DNA of 64,000 nt, from NCBI GenBank assembly GCA_045125935.1, contig JBGVNW010000056.1, positions 65,038-129,037 on the forward strand, written 5' to 3'. The position numbers and the translations under genes are program-made. Below, in pieces: positions 61,286 through 64,000 of the stretch. The stretch comes from CAG-877 sp045125935 (lineage in GTDB: Bacteria; Bacillota_I; Bacilli_A; RF39; UBA660). Under the pieces are notes generated by a model. That model worked only from the letters and a program-made list of their open reading frames with translations. It ran no database searches and was not told the DNA's origin. The number at the start of each line of letters is the position of its first letter. The first letter of the stretch is position 1.

Positions 61286-62290
61286 TTAATTTAGTTTGTC
61301 TTGTGATTTAGAGTTTAATGTTAAATCGGCTCTTCTTCCATCTAAGTATGCATAATATCCTGCCGCTGCAATCATTGTGGCATTATCTGTACAGTATTTC
61401 ATCGGTGGAATTGATAATTCAACATTTAATTCATCAGCTAAATTTTGCATTGCCGTGCGCAATCCTTGATTTGCTGCCACTCCACCAGCTACAATTACTG
61501 TTTTGATATTTTTATCAATTATAGCTTTTCTAATTTTTGTTATAATTGACTCTATTGCTACAGACTGAAATGATGCTGCTAAATCTTCTTTGTTTAATTC
61601 TCTTCCTCGTTGCTCTTCATTATGTGCTAAATTTATAACAGCACTTTTTAATCCACTAAATGAGAAGTTATAACTATCATCTTTTAACGGAACAGGTAAT
61701 TTATATGTTTTATTACCAGTAGCAGCCATTTTGTCTAACTTAGGTCCACCTGGATATTCAAGATTTATTACTCGTGCTACTTTATCATAACATTCTCCAA
61801 TGGCATCATCTAATGTTCCACCTAACTTATTAAACTTATAGTGTTCTGGCATTTCTATTATTTCAGTATGTCCACCACTTACCACTAGAGCTAATAATGG
61901 GAAAGACAATTCTTTTACTAGGCTATTAGCATATATATGTCCTGCTATATGATGTACTGGAATTAATGGTTTATTATGAATAAAAGATAATGTTTTAGCA
62001 GCTTCTAGACCAATTAGTAATGAACCAATTAACCCCGGACCATATGTTATAGCTATCGCATCTATATCATCCATTGTCATATTGGCCTTACTCAAACACT
62101 CTTCTAAAACAATTGTTATATTTTTTACATGATGTCTACTAGCAATTTCAGGTACAACACCGCCATAGTCTTTGTGGATATCTATTTGAGAAGAAATTAC
62201 TGTTGCTATTTCTTCTGTTCCACTTTTTACTATTGATGCACTTGTTTCATCGCAACTACTTTCTATTCCTAATATATATATATCTTTCAT
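61286..62290 (-). CDS. tsaD: tRNA N6-adenosine threonylcarbamoyltransferase
   Basis: 334 aa. MKDIYILGIESSCDETSASI, IPVHHIAGHIYA (metal His ligands), LVVSGGHTEII and VVAGGVAANQGLR: complete TsaD/Kae1. Transfers threonylcarbamoyl to A37 of ANN-reading tRNAs. Last gene of the operon, one base after rimI. Confidence 0.97.
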   Translation of the reverse strand: MKDIYILGIESSCDETSASIVKSGTEEIATVISSQIDIHKDYGGVVPEIASRHHVKNITIVLEECLSKANMTMDDIDAIAITYGPGLIGSLLIGLEAAKTLSFIHNKPLIPVHHIAGHIYANSLVKELSFPLLALVVSGGHTEIIEMPEHYKFNKLGGTLDDAIGECYDKVARVINLEYPGGPKLDKMAATGNKTYKLPVPLKDDSYNFSFSGLKSAVINLAHNEEQRGRELNKEDLAASFQSVAIESIITKIRKAIIDKNIKTVIVAGGVAANQGLRTAMQNLADELNVELSIPPMKYCTDNATMIAAAGYYAYLDGRRADLTLNSKSQDKLN

Positions 62291-62689
62291 TTACTTCACT
62301 CTTTCCATTAAAATGCCATTTTTCCCATTGTAATAATTTTCTCGAATAGCTTGTTTTGTAAATCCTAATTCTTCATACACCCTAATTGCTGGAAAATTAT
62401 CTTCTCTAACCTCTAAAGTAATATTTTTATCCACAAGTTCGATCATTTTCTTGAGTAGTTTTTTTCCTTTTCCACAATTTCTGTGGGAAACTTCTATCTC
62501 AAATTGATTGATTTCTGCTCTTTCATAAATATCACTATAGTAAATATAGCCAATTATTGTATTTTCTTCCTTTAGAATTAGATATTTTCCAAATGGGTTT
62601 ATGCTTAATTCTTGTTCTACAGTAGATTTTGATAATAAATTATTTTCATCTATATCATCAATATTTTTTCTTGTTATTTCAGTAATCAC
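62291..62689 (-). CDS. rimI: RimI-type N-acetyltransferase
   Basis: 132 aa GNAT with EIEVSHRNCGKGKKLLKKMI (acetyl-CoA loop) and AIRVYEELGFTKQAIRENYY. Located in the usual place between tsaB and tsaD. In E. coli RimI acetylates ribosomal protein bS18; the substrate here is inferred from synteny. Confidence 0.85.
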   Translation of the reverse strand: MITEITRKNIDDIDENNLLSKSTVEQELSINPFGKYLILKEENTIIGYIYYSDIYERAEINQFEIEVSHRNCGKGKKLLKKMIELVDKNITLEVREDNFPAIRVYEELGFTKQAIRENYYNGKNGILMERVK

Positions 62690-63309
62690 GATAGTTTGCT
62701 TTCTTCTGCTTCTGTTAATTTTAAATATTCAGGATTAACAGCATGCGGATTAATTGCTTCTTTATCTTTAAATGCCATCACTATTCTCAAAATATTAGGA
62801 TTATATTCTTCTATTGTATTTTCTAATTCAAATTCATCATTTGTGATAATTGTATATTCTTTATCTGCAAGCTTTTCTAATAACTCTGTCATTTTTATAT
62901 GTTTTGGTTTTATTATTGTTTCATTATCTTTACTGTATGCAGCACCAAATACATATCCTCTTCTTGCATCTAATATTGGAACACGAATCATTTCACTATC
63001 GCTTGATATGCTCATTGCCTCTAAGGCAGAAATTACTGTTATTGGAATATTTAGACTCCAAGCATATACTTTAGCAATGGTAATACCAATTCTTATTCCT
63101 GTAAAAGATCCTGGACCATTTACTACAATTATTTTATCAATATCTTTTGGCGTAATATTACTTTCGGTAAATAATGATGCTATTTCTGGTAAGGCCTCTT
63201 CTGATAGACTGTGTCCAAATTCTTTTTTTACTTCACATAAAATCTTTTCATCTGCTACAATTCCAGCATATAGATAACTAGATGAGGTATCTATATATAA
63301 AATTCTCAT
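62686..63309 (-). CDS. tsaB: tRNA t6A partner protein TsaB
   Basis: 207 aa: MRILYIDTSSSYLYAGI, then IDKIIVVNGPGSFTGIRIGI and VPILDARRGYVFGAAY. Inactive TsaD paralogue that scaffolds TsaD and TsaE. Overlaps rimI (4 bp) and tsaE (4 bp). Confidence 0.96.
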   Translation of the reverse strand: MRILYIDTSSSYLYAGIVADEKILCEVKKEFGHSLSEEALPEIASLFTESNITPKDIDKIIVVNGPGSFTGIRIGITIAKVYAWSLNIPITVISALEAMSISSDSEMIRVPILDARRGYVFGAAYSKDNETIIKPKHIKMTELLEKLADKEYTIITNDEFELENTIEEYNPNILRIVMAFKDKEAINPHAVNPEYLKLTEAEESKLS

Positions 63310-63764
63310 AATACTGCCTCACATAATTCTTCATATTTTTTACCATATGGAGTAATTGTAATTGTTCTTTTGTCTTCATCTTCGCCTGATGTTTTAAATT
63401 TAATTTCTAATCTTTTTTCTGGCAAATAATCTGGAATCATGTCTGCCCATTCAATTATTGTAATACCTTTTTTAGTGTAGTATTCTTCAATACCTAAATC
63501 ACCTACTTTTCCATCTAAACGATATACATCCATATGATATAGCGGTAATTCACCTGTAGTATATTCTTTTATAATATTGAATGTTGGGGAAGTTATTTCT
63601 TCTTCTACTTCTAATGCTTTAGCAAAACCTTTTGTAAAGATTGTTTTACCAGTTCCTAAATCTCCGATTAAACAAATAACCATATTAGGAAATTTTTCTG
63701 ACTCTATGTTTTGAGCTAATTCAATTGTTTCTTCTTCAGAATATGTTGTAATTTTATAATCCAT
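63306..63764 (-). CDS. tsaE: tRNA t6A ATPase TsaE
   Basis: 152 aa, with Walker A LIGDLGTGKTIFTKGFA and the EEITSPTFNIIKEY switch region, LYHMDVYRL and IIEWADMIPDYLPE. First gene of the t6A operon. Start 63764 chosen after AGGTGATAG; the in-frame ATG nine bases upstream is part of that site. Confidence 0.95.
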   Translation of the reverse strand: MDYKITTYSEEETIELAQNIESEKFPNMVICLIGDLGTGKTIFTKGFAKALEVEEEITSPTFNIIKEYTTGELPLYHMDVYRLDGKVGDLGIEEYYTKKGITIIEWADMIPDYLPEKRLEIKFKTSGEDEDKRTITITPYGKKYEELCEAVL

Positions 63765-63790
63765 TTCTATCACCTACAAATTATTATACC

Positions 63791-63813
63791 AAAAAAAAAG
63801 AGTTATACAACTC
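63791..63813 (-). terminator. Terminator of the rRNA operon
   Basis: GAGTTGTATAACTC followed by nine Ts on the minus strand, 73 bp past the 5S 3' end and just before tsaE. Confidence 0.85.
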
Positions 63814-63885
63814 ATCAAATTAAAATTGACTTATATTTTACTATCTTTTTTATAAAAGAATTTATAAACAAAAAAAATTCTTGGC

Positions 63886-63985
63886 AACGTCCTATTTTAG
63901 CATTCACTATCGTCGGCGCTGAGTGGCTTAACTTCTGTGTTCGGGATGGGAACAGGTGTACCTCACTCGCTATTGTTACCAAGAA
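63886..63985 (-). rRNA. rrf: 5S ribosomal RNA
   Basis: Minus strand sequence contains the conserved GGTACACCTGTTCCCATCCC, GAACACAGAAGTTAAG and CAGCGCCGA-type blocks, closed by TTGGTAAC at the 5' end and GTTGCCAA at the 3' end. The rest of the operon (23S, 16S) would lie right of the window. Ends are approximate to a few bases. Confidence 0.95.
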
Positions 63986-64000
63986 AATATATTGAGAAAT

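Noticed and set aside
62696..63277. Plus-strand ORF of 193 aa
   Set aside because: Antisense to tsaB, which is certain; arises from codon bias.
1..64000. Mycoplasma-type code with TGA as Trp
   Set aside because: Trp is coded by TGG across genes and TGA works as stop, for example at 21971-21973.

Overview
The window is low-GC, densely coded DNA read with the standard genetic code (TGG for Trp, TGA used as stop). It looks like a gut-type Bacillota of the Bacilli/Erysipelotrichia kind: Shine-Dalgarno sites are strong, a Gram-positive conjugation module is present, and there are WXG100-type secretion substrates. Species cannot be called from the sequence alone.

Layout. (1) Positions 1-5300 are chromosomal: a minus-strand set with a VTC domain, DUF4956, CotH and glycosidase-like genes (probably envelope or exopolysaccharide), a small membrane protein, and a upp gene broken by one base. 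(2) Positions 5477-49601 are the remains of a single NMT1/ThiY/SsuA-type ABC importer operon (substrate-binding protein, ATPase, permease). It is split by three unrelated large-serine-recombinase elements. Element 1 (5696-30728, 25.0 kb) is a complete conjugative element inside the binding-protein gene. It carries a recombinase, MOBP relaxase, MobC, VirD4, VirB4, VirB6-like, PrgI, CHAP hydrolase, ArdC, ParB, SSB and Toprim primase, a thioester adhesin with its sortase, a HEPN protein, and a secreted-peptide plus ABC-exporter cargo. Element 2 (31904-44726, 12.8 kb) is a mobilisable element inside the ATPase gene. It carries a MobV relaxase, RepA-like ATPase, ImmR-type repressor, Bro-N antirepressor and a GtrA/GtrB/GT-C surface-glycosylation cassette. 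Element 3 (44887-48654, 3.8 kb) sits in the remaining 3' part of the same ATPase gene and carries a phage-type recombinase, a WXG100-like protein and a large presumed secreted protein. Removing the three elements at the dinucleotides GG, GT and GA restores every reading frame: binding protein 330 aa, ATPase 249 aa, permease 262 aa, with overlapping start/stop junctions.

(3) Positions 49647-53253 are a minus-strand cluster of four WXG100-like proteins flanked by two cell-wall hydrolases with WXG/LXG-like N termini. These look like type VII secretion substrates, and no EssC ATPase is in the window. (4) Positions 53411-64000 are chromosomal: carbamate kinase, an unknown protein with a SAM-methyltransferase-like partner, an arylsulfotransferase, a FIST protein, FucO-like dehydrogenase, the tsaE-tsaB-rimI-tsaD operon for tRNA t6A synthesis, and a 5S rRNA at the end of an rRNA operon entering from the right.

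Main result: three independent site-specific integrations lie in one three-gene transporter operon. Two of them target the codons of universally conserved ABC-ATPase motifs (signature motif and H-loop). The attP sites can be rebuilt from the ends and are palindromic around the predicted crossover dinucleotides.
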